DNA of 64,000 nt from Apirhabdus apintestini (GCA_033977085.1 CP138906.1:4154001-4218000); one strand, 5' to 3'. Shown: positions 33,286 to 44,818, counted from the stretch's first letter. Numbers and translations are program-made. The notes: generated from the sequence alone by a model not told the origin.

Positions 33286-35473
33286 ATGAAACGTTCTTAT
33301 TTTTGGGTTTTAAATCCGTGCTTACTGGCAATGCTCTCTTCCGGCGCATGGGCGAATGATGGAAAAGAAGAACAGCTGGTGGTCTCCGCGAGCCGCGCCC
33401 ACCGCAGCGTGGCGGATATGGCCCAAACCACGTGGGTGATTGAACAGCAGGAAATCGAACAGCAGGTTCAGGGTGGGAAAGAGTTAAAGACGTACTGGCG
33501 CTACTGATCCCCGGGATGGATGTCAGCAGCCAGGGTCGCACCAACTACGGGATGAACATGCGTGGCCGTTCGATGATGGTCATGGTCGACGGCGTGCGCC
33601 TGAATTCATCGCGCAGCGATAGCCGCCAGCTTGACGCTATCGATCCCTTTAATATCGAGCGGGTCGAGGTAATTTCCGGCGCGACCTCTCTGTACGGCGG
33701 CGGCAGCACCGGTGGGCTTATCAATATTGTCACGAAGAAAGGGCACCCTGAGCGCGAAGTTGAATTTCAACTCGGCGGTAAAAGCGGGTTCAACAACAGT
33801 GACGATCGCGATGAAAATGTCGCGGCAGCGATCGGCGGCGGCAATGACACCGCATCCGGGCGGCTGTCGGTAGCCTATCAGCGCTATGGCGGCTGGTACG
33901 ACGGCAACGGTGACGCTTCAATTATTGATAACACTCAGACCGGCCTACAGTACTCTGACCGTATCGACGTGATGGGTACCGGCACGCTGAATATCGACGC
34001 ACATCAGCAACTTCAGCTTACCGCACAGTATTACAATAGTGAATCTGATGGCCGGCACGGCCTGTATCTCGGCAAGGACTTCTCGGCGGTAACCGGCGCA
34101 GGCCGCGCCAGAAACCAGGGCAACCTGGACGCAGACAGACTGCCCGGCACCCGCCGCCATCTGCTCAATTTGCAGTATTCGAATACGGATTTCTGGGGCC
34201 GGGATCTGGTAGCTCAAATTTACTACCGCGACGAGAGCCTCTCTTTTACCCCTTCCCGACGCTGTCGAAAGGCGTTGTCACCAGCATCGGTGCCTCGCAG
34301 CAAAAGACCGACTTTTACGGCGGTAAACTCACGCTTAATAGCAAGCCGCTCGATAATCTCGGCCTGACCTGGGGCGTTGATGTCGATCATGAAAAGTTTG
34401 ACGCTAACCAGCAATTTTTCGATTTGGATAATGCGGCGCAAAGCGGCGGCATGCAGCTCGATAACGCATATAAAGTGGGACGCTATCCCGGCTATAGCGT
34501 TACCAATCTCGCCCCATTCTTACAGGCGAGCTACGATCTCGATGCAATAACGTTTAGCGGCGGCGTGCGCTATCAGTATACGGAAAATAAGGTCGAGGAT
34601 TTTGTAGGCTATGCGCAACAGCAGGGAATTGCCACCGGGAAAGCGACTTCAGCGGATGCGGTACCGGGTGGGAAAACGGATTACCGTAACTTCCTGTTCA
34701 ACGCGGGAGTACTGGGGCGATTGACCGAGCGCCAGCAGCTGTGGTTTAACTTTTCACAGGGATTCGAAATTCCTGATTTAGCCAAATATTACGGCGCGGG
34801 CAACTACCAGCTTGAAAATGGACATTACCGGCTGGTTGACAGCGTGAATGTCAATGACTCCAGACTCGACGGGATCAAAGTTAACTCATGGGAGGCTGGG
34901 GTGGCGCTATACCGGCGATAACTTACGTACCCAACTGGCGGCCTACTATTCGTTATCGGACAAGACCATCAATATCAATAAAAGCGATATGACCATTGCG
35001 CTGGATGACGATAAGCGGCGTATTTACGGGCTGGAAGGCCAGGTTGACTATTTCTTCAGCGACAGCGACTGGAGCGCCGGTGCCAACCTGAATTTAATTA
35101 AGTCCCAGACCCGGCAGGACGGCAAGTGGGAAAAGCTGACCGTGGATAGCGCCAGCCCGTCCAAAACCAGCGCCTGGGTAGCCTGGGCGCCCGGCAACTG
35201 GAACCTGCGGGTACAAAGTACCCAAACCTTTGATGTATCCGATGCTGATGGTAAAAAATTAGCGGCTATAACACCGTCGACGTGCTGGGAAGCTATGCGC
35301 TGCCGGTGGGTAAATTAAGCCTCAGCGTGGAAAACGTGCTGGATAAAGAGTACACCACAGTATGGGGGCAGCGGGCGCCGGGGCTGTATAGCCCGACCTA
35401 CGGCTCGCCGGATTTATATACTTATAAAGGCCGCGGGCGCACCTTTGGCGTTAATTACTCGGTGCTGTTCTAA
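33286..35473 (+). CDS. iutA: Ferric aerobactin receptor IutA, frameshifted as read
   Basis: TonB-dependent outer-membrane receptor of about 727 aa. Signal peptide (FWVLNPCLLAMLSSGAWA), TonB box region EEQLVVSASRA, plug-domain RGRSMMVMVDGVRLNSSRSDSRQ, and a C-terminal barrel ending YSVLF. Four homopolymer breaks: A near 33490 (ELKDVLALLIPG on repair), C near 34253 (TPFPTLSKG), an extra G near 34899 (WEAGWRYTG), and A near 35261 (KKLSGYNTVDV). Unlike the tightly overlapped iuc genes it lies 233 bases after iucD; I see no clear second Fur box in that gap. Confidence 0.94.
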
Positions 35474-35478
35474 CCCGT

Positions 35479-35509
35479 ATGCGCCAGCCGCTATCGCATG
35501 CTGGCGCAT
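35479..35509. terminator. Hairpin after iutA
   Basis: ATGCGCCAG / CTGGCGCAT, a perfect 9-bp stem with a 13-base loop, 5 bases after the iutA stop. There is no T-run. It could serve converging iutA and the nucleoside hydrolase gene. The rest of 35510-35730 shows no gene. Confidence 0.45.
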
Positions 35510-35730
35510 TACTTGATGAGCATTCGAAAAGACCCGGCCTTTTTTGTCGCTCTGCCACGGTATAGAGCAAAGGCTCCGTAGCAGGCATCCGCCGACGGTG
35601 GTTGATGCGTGCATTCATCCATTAAAGCTGCCTTTTAACGCGGCGGCGCATGCTCCAGAGTAAAAAGAGTTACTCGCCTCTGCTGACGTATTGCGCCAGC
35701 GCGCGATACGTCATTACACGGCCTCACCGC

Positions 35731-36708
35731 TTATTGCCCGGGGTTTTGCAAATATCGCGTTAACAAAGCCAGCAGCCGCGCGTTATCAACGCGGGTCAAA
35801 ATTTGCACCGGCGCGCCGTGCGGCTGTTTAATGCCGATATCGAGTCGCAGATGCCCGTACCGGCAGGTCATCCCGCGCGCGATGCCTTCCAGCGCGACAT
35901 CGAGATAGTCTTCTTCGCTTTCACATAATGAGGGTTCGAGAAGCCAGGCTACGGTCAGCGCATCATGGATCCAGCATCCCGGTAATTTGCGGGTGCGCAT
36001 CGAGTAATTGAGCCACGGGCGCATCGTCTGCTCCAGATAGCGGGTATACGGCGTTTCTACCGCAGCAAGCGCGTCCAGATCGGCATGCACCAGCTGCGTG
36101 CGAGTGGTGACATCCAGCGGCGCCAGCGTTACCGGAGCACCACTGGTTAATACAATATGCGCCGCCTCTGGGTCTAACCCAAAGTTGGTGTCTTTCAGAT
36201 AGCCCGGCACATTAAATACACCGCCCATAATCACAATACGTTTTACGGCGCTCGCCATTTCAGGAAATAGCCGCATCGCCATCGCTACGTTGGTCAGAGG
36301 CCCAATCGCGATCAGAGTTATTTCCCCGGGATTCTGGCAAATGAGCTCGCCCATCGCATAAGGCGCCAGCGGCGATGGCATCGCCACGCGCTTCGGCTCA
36401 CGCACCCCTTGCCACAATTCGCGCAGCCCTTTGGCATCAACCGCGCTGTCCAGACGCGTGCGCCACACGGAGGAGGGTTCCAGCAATGCGCTGGAGGCTC
36501 CGCGAGCCACTGGCACCTTAGCCCCCAAGCGGCGAACTAAATCGCAGGCCACGGTATAACCCACATCGCAGGATGTATTCCCGGCAACGGTGGTAATCAG
36601 TTCAAGGTTAATTTGCGGAGCCGCCAGCGCTAACGCTAGCGCGAGACCGTCATCTACATTTGCTCCGGGAATTCCGTTGCCCGGATCGCAATCAATAATT
36701 ACACGCAT
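35731..36708 (-). CDS. Inosine-uridine nucleoside hydrolase family protein
   Basis: Intact, 325 aa. Ca2+-dependent N-ribohydrolase of the IUNH family, splitting ribonucleosides into base and ribose in the cytoplasm. The N-terminal Asp cluster reads IIDCDPGNGIPGANVDDGLALALA. It carries an extra NGIPGANV between DPG and the DD that in RihA/B/C follow directly, which marks a distinct subgroup. ITTVAGN, IGPLTNVAMA and the C-terminal IHDALTVAW (His–Asp) are present. It starts 9 bases after the LacI-type gene and is its operon partner. The precise nucleoside is not deducible. Confidence 0.9.
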   Translation of the reverse strand: MRVIIDCDPGNGIPGANVDDGLALALALAAPQINLELITTVAGNTSCDVGYTVACDLVRRLGAKVPVARGASSALLEPSSVWRTRLDSAVDAKGLRELWQGVREPKRVAMPSPLAPYAMGELICQNPGEITLIAIGPLTNVAMAMRLFPEMASAVKRIVIMGGVFNVPGYLKDTNFGLDPEAAHIVLTSGAPVTLAPLDVTTRTQLVHADLDALAAVETPYTRYLEQTMRPWLNYSMRTRKLPGCWIHDALTVAWLLEPSLCESEEDYLDVALEGIARGMTCRYGHLRLDIGIKQPHGAPVQILTRVDNARLLALLTRYLQNPGQ

Positions 36709-36716
36709 AATCCACT

Positions 36717-37738
36717 TCAGCTTTTAGCGCCGCGAGTGCCGCAACCACAGGATTCTCCCGGTTGCAGTTCAAAGGCAAATTCATCGTGACGTACATCGCC
36801 ATTCCATGTTCTCAGCATCGCTATCGCCGCTTTCGCCATGCGCTCCACCGGCTGACGCACCGCCGTTAATGACGGGACGCTGAAATGCGATGCCTGAGTA
36901 CCGTTAAAACACACCAGCGCGACATCTTCCGGCACGCGCAGGCCGTGCTCGGACAGCGCGCGAATACAGCCCAATGCCTGTTGTTCATTGGTGGCAAAAG
37001 GGCGCGCGGCAGAGGCCCTTGCAGCATTTGTAGCGCGGCGGCATAGCCACCGGCACGGGTATAATCGGTTGAAAAAACCCATTCATCCTTAACGTTCAGT
37101 GCGGCTTCCTGTAATGCACGCCGCCATCCGCACAAACGGTCCAGCGTATTCAACATGGTCAGCGGACCGCAAATCACCGCGATATCCCGATAGCCATGCT
37201 CCACTAAATGCCGCGTCGCCTGATAAGCCGCCTGCTGTTCGTTAACCTGAATCGAGCATACGTTTAAAGAGTCCGGTACGTTATCTATCATCACGCAGGG
37301 CGTAGCGCTGGCCTGAATTAAATCGAGATGGGGCCGCCTGTCTACGCTGGTGTAAATCAGCCCATCCACCTGACGAAGCAGGAGATTATTAATCAGTTCC
37401 CGCTCGCGGTTGCGATCGTCGCCGGCGTCGCCCAGAAGCAGCACTTTTCCATCGGCAAACGCTTCCTGTTGTAAAGCACGCGCCATTGAGGAAATAAAAG
37501 GATTAGAGATGTCCGGCACCACCAGCCCATAGGTTTGGGTCGATCCTGATGCCAGGGCACGTGCTATGCCGTTAGGGCGATAACCGGTCTTTTCAATTGC
37601 AGCCAGCACTCGCTCCCGCGTAGCTGGTGCCACGGGTCTCGGCCCGTTATTGATAACATAGCTGACTACCGCCACCGATGTGCCGGCTTCGCGCGCGACA
37701 TCAGTGCGAGTGACGCGCCGTGAGCGGAATTGAGACAC
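36717..37738 (-). CDS. LacI-family transcriptional regulator, frameshifted as read
   Basis: About 340 aa. N-terminal LacI helix-turn-helix (VTRTDVAREAGTSVAVVSYVINN) and hinge (ERVLAAIEKTGYRPNGIARALA). The periplasmic-binding-like effector domain includes YGLVVPDISNPFISSMARAL and DGLIYTSV. One T missing in a TTTT run near 37002 separates PRAL from FATNEQQALGCIRALSEHG. The C-terminus carries an unusual CGCG cluster (ESCGCGTRGAKS). It lies between the transporter and nucleoside hydrolase genes and probably binds the palindromes upstream of the transporter. The effector is presumably a nucleoside or base. Confidence 0.9.
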
Positions 37739-37773
37739 TACTTATTACCTGCCTGGCTGATACATAACAAAGA

Positions 37774-37820
37774 AGGGATTTTTGCTCTTTAGCGTAGCGC
37801 GCTACGTCGCAAAAATCCCT
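37774..37820. promoter_or_regulatory. Nested inverted repeat between transporter and regulator genes
   Basis: An outer 12-bp arm pair (AGGGATTTTTGC / GCAAAAATCCCT) encloses a central 14-base palindrome CGTAGCGCGCTACG (37793-37806). The inner palindrome resembles the operator-like sites upstream of the transporter (GTAG/CTAC around a central CG). It may be a third operator, an attenuating hairpin that lowers regulator and hydrolase expression relative to the transporter, or both. Confidence 0.5.
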
Positions 37821-37838
37821 CAAACAATCCAAATAACG

Positions 37839-39232
37839 TTAAACGGCGTCTTCAGGAAGGTTTAGATCGCGCCCGCGCGTTTCCGGAGCGAAGAAGGTAG
37901 TTATCAGGCCAATACCGGCCATCAAAGCGAAATAAAGCGCAATTGGCCACCAGTGCCCGGCAAAAGAGAGTAACGCGGCGGCCACAAGCGGCGCGGTGCC
38001 GCCGGACAGTATAGACCCCAGATCCTTCGCGAACGCCATTTTCGTGTAGCGGTTCGTCACGCCGAACAGTTCAACGCCCCAGGCCGCCTGTACGCCGAAA
38101 ATACCGAGGGACGCCAGCGACATTCCCACCACAATGGTCGAAATCACAATCCACGGCTCGCGCGAATCCAGCAGCATAAATGCAGGGAACGCATAGATTA
38201 TTAACAGCAGGCAAAACCAGCGATAGGTGATGCGCCTTCCGAAACGATCTGATAACCAACCTGCTAATGGGATCACCGCAAAACCCAGCAGCGATGCGAT
38301 AAATACCGCGGTCGTTGGCACGGATTTGTCGACCATTAGCACTTTTGCTACATAGCCGATGATAAAACCCTGGGCCAAATAAGACGGTCCGTTTTCACCA
38401 ATACGCAGCCCCACCATGGTCCAGAAAGCGCGAGTACGGCGCCAGAAGCTGCGGGTATCCCGCTGCTGCTGTGCCAGCCCGCGCTGCATAGCCTCCTGGC
38501 GCTGGGCTTCAACAAGGGCTTTCTGGCGCTCAAAGACCGGCGTTTCACGAATATGTCGACGGATAATCAGTGCGGCAAACGCTATCAGACAGCTACAGAG
38601 GAACGGAATGCGCCAGCCCCGAGCTCATCAGGCTTTCTTTATCCAGTTGTAGCACCAGTAGCCATACCAGCGATGCCAGAAGCGTGCCGCTGTTAGAGCC
38701 AAGCGCGATAACGGACGAAACCAGCCCACGACGTTTTACCGGTGCATATTCCCCCAGCATAACGGTACCGCCTGAAAGCTCCGCGCCCGCGCCAAGCCCC
38801 TGCGAAAAGCGCAGGATTACCAGGCAGGCCGGCGCCCAAACGCCAATTGTCGCATAGCCGGGAATTAAGCCAATAAGCGTGGTGGAAAGCCCCATTAGCG
38901 CTACGGTAATGACCATGACGACTTTGCGCCCATAGCGATCGCCAATGCGGCCAAATAGCAACGCGCCGATAGGACGGGCGATAAACCCGACAGACCAGGC
39001 GGCAAAACTAGAAAGCAACGCCATAACCGGCGTTGCTTCCGGAAAAAACATCGCCAAAGATAATACCGGCGGCCAGGCCATACAGCGCAAAGTCTGCATA
39101 TTCCATTGTCGTCCCAAGCCAGCAGGAGACAGTGGCACGCCAGAATTCTCGTTTCCCTTCCTCGGTAGTCAGACGTTCCTGCGCCGCTTGCGACGCGTTG
39201 CCCACCGATTCTGGAGAATTATCGATGCTCAT
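37839..39232 (-). CDS. MHS-family MFS transporter (YhjE/ShiA/ProP-like), frameshifted as read
   Basis: Metabolite:H+ symporter of about 465 aa with 12 membrane segments. Family motifs are GTTMEYADFALYGLAAGIIFGD, RPIGALLFGRIGDRYGRK (the MFS loop 2-3 motif) and RFSQGLGAGAELSGG. Two breaks: one T missing in a T-run near 39050 (repair gives FFPEATPVMALLSSF), and one extra C near 38622 (repair gives LMSWGWRIPFLCSCL). I chose ATG at 39232 (MSIDNSPESVG), preceded by a GGGAG ribosome site, over upstream codons. It heads the operon with the LacI-type regulator and nucleoside hydrolase. Nucleoside or base uptake is inferred from that context only. Confidence 0.85.
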
Positions 39233-39284
39233 AAGGAGAAGCTCCCTAGTGTTGAACACTACTAAAAAAATCGAACGCTAATTA

Positions 39285-39298
39285 TCTACACGCGTAGA
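39285..39298. promoter_or_regulatory. LacI-type operator candidate, proximal
   Basis: TCTACACGCGTAGA is an almost perfect palindrome with a central CG, the hallmark of LacI-family operators. It lies 53-66 bases upstream of the transporter ATG. A near-identical copy lies 41 bases further out, about four helical turns centre to centre. Confidence 0.65.
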
Positions 39299-39325
39299 AC
39301 ACGCTTTTTATGGCGGATAACTTTA

Positions 39326-39339
39326 TCTACTCGCGTAGA
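39326..39339. promoter_or_regulatory. LacI-type operator candidate, distal
   Basis: TCTACTCGCGTAGA differs from the proximal site at one base. The pair brackets the probable promoter of the transporter operon, which would suit cooperative or looping repression by the LacI-type regulator encoded in the same operon. Confidence 0.65.
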
Positions 39340-39364
39340 ATGCGCAACTTTGATCGCTAAATTA

Positions 39365-39380
39365 TGTGTCCGGGATCACA
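39365..39380. promoter_or_regulatory. CRP-site candidate
   Basis: TGTGTCCGGGATCACA fits TGTGA-N6-TCACA with one mismatch. It lies upstream of both the transporter operon (minus) and a TATAAT box at 39416 (plus). Catabolite control of nucleoside genes by CRP is well known in enterics; here it is a sequence-only guess. Confidence 0.5.
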
Positions 39381-39415
39381 TTGTGATATTCACACGTCAC
39401 ATAAATTGCGGCGCG

Positions 39416-39512
39416 TATAATGCCTCAGAGATAAGAGAAAATCATATGTTTCCGTATAAAAGTGAGAGTTTCAGCAACCCAGGATGTAAGCGCCGGTGAA
39501 ACGCCGTTTTTT
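39416..39512 (+). ncRNA. Candidate short transcript with a 17-codon ORF
   Basis: A perfect TATAAT (39416-39421) is followed by an ATG at 39446 opening a 17-codon frame (MFPYKSESFSNPGCKRR) and, overlapping its stop, a compact hairpin (CGGTG-AAA-CGCCG, one G-T pair) with six T (39494-39512). Promoter, short RNA and terminator span under 100 bases. It could be a small RNA of about 85 nt or a small protein gene. I do not recognise it. No clear -35 is visible, and the CRP-like site lies about 55 bases upstream of the expected start. Confidence 0.4.
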
Positions 39513-40105
39513 GCATAAGGGAAACCAAAGGAATTTTACGCTGCACAATGCGCTAGCGCGTTTTCTGATTACCCCCTCCCCTGAGCCTGCCGGGCGCACT
39601 GTTTACTCCCTGGATAATTCATCGCCGTACCGTTCCCGATAATCGCGACGCGATGAGCCTAAACCCCCACCCTGAATCTTCTGCAGTTATAAATCGGTGA
39701 GGTAAAGTAAACCGGTTATAAATAAACCGCTAATGTTTATTTATTACTCATACCCTCGCTTTTCTGTTTAATTTTTATGCTCAATTAAGATGATAAAAAT
39801 AAATACGGCATTGGTTTTGCTCTCTCCGCGCAAAATTGGAAAAAGCGATCAATAAAAACAAATTGATTGTCATAACCTAATAAAGTCAAATTAATCGATC
39901 GGTTTAAACAATTAATTATTTATCATTTCGTGCCGAAGTAATTTTGTCTATGAATTGTAATTACGCTGTTTAAACGCGCAGTTATGAACTTTTAATTCAC
40001 GCATTTTTAACATACATAACTATCAGCGTCAGATGAAATATTAAGAACAGCGCTGACTATAATTTCTTCATTTTTCTTTCAGGGAAAAGACTTAAAGGCG
40101 GGTAA
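39513..40105. other. AT-rich intergenic region upstream of the chemoreceptor
   Basis: About 590 bases without a credible gene on either strand. The A+T content is clearly higher than the surroundings, especially from 39700 on, as in regions bound by H-NS. It includes imperfect inverted repeats around AAACCGGTTATAAATAAACCG. The chemoreceptor promoter presumably lies in it. Confidence 0.4.
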
Positions 40106-40693
40106 ATGAGAATTTCCAATATGCGAGTAGGCATGCGTCTGGCGTATGCCTTTTCTATTATATTAGTAATAATGATTATAATGAGCAGCAGCGTTTTTCT
40201 GTTCACCAAAAAATACAGACCAACGTAGATGAAATACTCAGCCAATATCTGGTAAAAGAAAGGCTGGTCGAGGAATGGACCGAGCCGCTTTACCAGTCCA
40301 GCGGTAAATCAACCTCTGCTATCACCACTAACGATGCCGAGTTGCGAAAAAATCTTTTAGCGGCTGTAAAGCAGATTGGCGTTAGGGTCAGTGAGATACA
40401 GTCAACCGTCACCCCCATGATTCACCTTGGAGCCGGGAAACAATATTTAGCCAATATCGACTCTGCCCGAGCTAATTATTACGCCAAACTGAAACAAGGC
40501 ATGGCTATTGCGGACAGCGGTGAATATGAGAAAGCAAATGACTTTGTGCAGGCGGAATTTCTTCCGGCAACCAATGAATATTGTCGCGCATTAACACAAC
40601 TGCTTAATTTCCAAAAAGGGTTGATTGTCAACAACGGGTAAAAAGTGATCCACTTACCGTCACCACCAACGGTCTAATATTGATCCACCTTGC

Positions 40694-41472
40694 TTACTCA
40701 GGATTAGCTTCCGCTATAACCCCGGCCTTTCGTTTCTGCTTCAGTCGATAGCTCTCTCCTTTTATCTGGACTACGTGTGAGTGATGTAAGATCCGGTCCA
40801 GCATTGCCGATGTCAGGGCTGCATCACCCGCGAACGTCTGGTCCCACTGCCCGAACGGCAGGTTAGAGGTCAGGATCATCGCGCTCTTTTCGTAACGTTT
40901 GGCAATGACCTGGAAGAACAGCTTTGCCTCTTCCTGGCTGAACGGCAGATAGCCTATTTCGTCGATGATGAGCAGTTTGGGGGCCATGACACCGCGATTG
41001 AGTGTCGTTTTGTAACGCCCCTGACGCTGGGAAGTCGACAGCTGTAACAGCAGGTCCGCTGCTGTTGTGAAGCGAACCTTGATGCCCGCCCGTACTGCCT
41101 CGTAGCCCATGGCTATCGCCAGATGTGTTTTCCCCACGCCCGAGGGGCCCAGCAACACGATGTTTTCGTTACGTTCGATGAAGCTCAGGGAACGCAGCGA
41201 CTGGATTTGCTTCTGAGGTGCGCCGGTGGCGAAGGTGAAGTCGTATTCCTCGAACGTCTTCACCGCCGGGAAGGCTGCCATCCGCGTGTACATCGCCTGT
41301 TTACGCTGATGCCGGGCCAGTTTCTCCTCATGTAGCAGGTGCTCCAGGAAGTCCATATAGCTCCATTCCTGATCCACTGCCTGTTGCGACAGTGCCGGCG
41401 CCGCGCCGATAAGGCTGTCCAGCTGGAGCTGTTCAGCAAGCACCATCAGCCGTTGATGTTGTAGTTCGACCA

Positions 41473-41476
<4 letters not shown>
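40694..41476 (-). CDS. istB: IstB helper ATPase of IS copy 2 (intact)
   Basis: Full 260-aa IstB starting MMVELQHQRLMVLAEQLQLDSLIGAAPALSQ. Walker A GPSGVGKTH and Walker B LLIIDEIGYL. This is the reference frame for judging the shortened istB in copies 1 and 3. The ATG overlaps the istA stop. Confidence 0.95.
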
Positions 41477-42494
<1,018 letters not shown>

Positions 42495-43770
42495 AAGCTC
42501 CCCTGTATTCAGAGGAGCAGATTAACCCCTGGATCAGTTTTCAACCGCTGGGGTGGATCAGTTTTGCACCGTTGGTAACATTGATTGATGATGCCCACGA
42601 AAAATTGAATGCGTCGACGTATAAAATCATATTCACTATGCTGATTTTAAGTCTGGCGGGCATTGTATTCAGCGCACTCACGGCCTGGTTTGTTACAGGT
42701 ACTATTACACATCCATTAAAGAAAACGGTCACTTTGATAGAAAGTATCGCGAATGGTGACCTGACGGCTGATATCGATCACAATTCAAAAGATGAAATCG
42801 GTTTATTAATCACCGCTATCCGCACTATGGTAGCTAAAATCGGTACCACCCTACATAAAGTCAGAACCGGTGCGACTCATATCGCACGGGCGGCAAATGA
42901 AATTGATAGCGGAAACCAGGATTTATCTTCACGCACGGAAGAGCAGGCCGCTGCGTTGCAGCAAACTGCCGCCAGCATGGAAGAAATTAAAATTACCGTC
43001 AGACAAAATGCCGATAACGCCGGTCAGGCAAACGATCTGGCACAAAATGCCCGGCTTCTGGCGCTGGAAGGCGGAAAGGCCGCAGAGTCAACGCGCGTTA
43101 TTATGAACGCTATCCAGGAAAGCTCGCGCGCTATTTCTGAAATCAACAGCGTTATTACCAGCATTGCCAGCCAGACCAATATTCTGGCGCTTAATGCCGC
43201 CGTTGAAGCTGCCCGGGCGGGCGAGCAGGGCCGTGGGTTCGCTGTGGTCGCCGGCGAGGTTCGTAATCTGGCCCAGCGCAGTTCTTCTGCAGCCCAGGAA
43301 ATTCGCAGCCTTATAGAAGAAACGACGGCCAAAGTCGCCAGCGGCGCCAATTTGGTGATGGAAACTAACCGCAAGATTGAGAACACCATCGATTCCGTTA
43401 CCAAAGTGTCCGATTTAATGGAAGAAATTAAAACCGCCGCTGAAGAGCAAAATATTGGTATTGCCCAGATTTCTCAGGCGATTACCGAGATGGATACCGT
43501 CACTCAGCAAAATGCCGCGCTGGTCGAAGAGGCCGCCGCCGGGTCTTCCAACCTGAACGAACAGGCGAAACAATTATCCGGTGAAGTTGAGTTCTTTAAA
43601 ATCCAGGCGGCAAAAGACGGTGTAAGCTTGTCGGCTCCGTTAGCCGAAGCACGCATAAGCGCGCCGGTTAATGCGCGGGTGAATTTATCAGCGCGGGAAG
43701 ATAGCTGGGAATCCTTTTAAACGTTTTCATCAGAGATTCAGGTTCTGATGGCATTGCGCCAGTGCATACA

Positions 43771-43876
43771 CGGCGGCGGAAAATCCGCCGCCGCTACCGG
43801 GCGTGTAGTGCGGAGAAAGGTACGCCTTGCGGCTTTTCTCCGTTTTCTGCGGTCCCCGCCCCGGACGGGCGGGGAC
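43771..43876 (+). terminator. Cluster of three hairpins downstream of the chemoreceptor
   Basis: Hairpin 1: CGGCGGCGGA / TCCGCCGCCG, loop AAA (43771-43793). Hairpin 2: CGGAGAAA … TTTCTCCG followed by TTTT (43811-43846), the likely terminator. Hairpin 3: GTCCCCGCCC / GGGCGGGGAC (43852-43876). Together they fill the gap between the chemoreceptor and the converging SDR gene. No coding sequence is seen in 43721-43941. Confidence 0.6.
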
Positions 43877-43941
43877 AACAGGTTCACCGGCAACACCGCG
43901 AAACGGTATATGGCCGGATTAGCATCACCGGCTGGCACCGC

Positions 43942-44697
43942 TTATAAGAACATACCGCCGGACACCTCAACGCGCTGCGCATTCATCCACGCAAGCTCAT
44001 CGCTCAGTAAAGCGGCTATCGCATCGCCAATATCATCCGGCTGCCCAACGCGCCCCAGCGCAGTTTGCGCTGCAATATGCCCGGCAATATGCGCATTATC
44101 TCTCACTTCACCGTCGCCAAAATCGGTGGCAATCGCGCCCGGCGCAATACAATTCGCCGTAATTTTACGCTCACTCAACTCCTTCGCCAGATAGCGGGTG
44201 AACACTTCAACGGCACCTTTCATTGCGGCATAGGCCGCTTTTCCCGGTAATGCAAAGCGCGTCAGGCCGCTGGAAACATTCAGAATTCGTCCACCATCCT
44301 CAATCAGCGGCAACAGCGTCTGGGTTAAGAAAAACGGCCCTTTAAGATGAATATTCACCATCTCATCAAACTGTGTTTCGCTGGTGTGCGCAATTAGCGT
44401 GTTCATGCCCGTACCGGCATTATTGAGCAAATAGTCAAAACGTTCGCGCTGCCACGTCGCACGTAATAGGCACGCAACGTCCTGCGCAAATGCCGGAAAG
44501 CTCGCACAATCAGAAACATCTAACCGAAGGGACACCGCTCGCGCGCCGCGCTTAGCCACTTCACGTACAACTTCCTCAGCCTCTCGTTGGCCGTGGCGCC
44601 AGGTGAAAATAACGTCTATGCCCCGCTCTGCCAGTTTCAGTACGGCATTTTTCCCCAATCCGCGGCTACCGCCGGTAACTAATACGATTCGTTGCAT
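43942..44697 (-). CDS. SDR-family oxidoreductase
   Basis: Intact, 251 aa classical short-chain dehydrogenase/reductase. Cofactor motif TGGSRGLG, NNAG (LLNNAGTGMN), catalytic Ser in NVSSGLTRF and YAAMK (YxxxK). PGAIATDF follows as usual. An Arg after the Gly motif (TWRHGQRE) favours NADP(H). Divergent from the LysR-type gene at 44819 with about 120 bases between, an arrangement in which the regulator often controls the enzyme gene. The substrate is unknown. Confidence 0.9.
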   Translation of the reverse strand: MQRIVLVTGGSRGLGKNAVLKLAERGIDVIFTWRHGQREAEEVVREVAKRGARAVSLRLDVSDCASFPAFAQDVACLLRATWQRERFDYLLNNAGTGMNTLIAHTSETQFDEMVNIHLKGPFFLTQTLLPLIEDGGRILNVSSGLTRFALPGKAAYAAMKGAVEVFTRYLAKELSERKITANCIAPGAIATDFGDGEVRDNAHIAGHIAAQTALGRVGQPDDIGDAIAALLSDELAWMNAQRVEVSGGMFL

Positions 44698-44818
44698 CGT
44701 CCTTTACCTCATTTCAAACAGTGTGAATATGACAATCAGCGTAATTGACGCCATCAAAATGATAAATACGCTAAAATACGCTTCATTAACTCGTTTATAA
44801 CAACAATCACGCGTAAAG

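Noticed and set aside
36717..39232. A decaying pseudogene cluster (regulator and transporter both broken)
   Set aside because: The breaks are single-base, two of the three in homopolymer runs, in genes whose motifs and operators are intact and whose partner hydrolase gene is unbroken; sequencing error is more likely than decay.
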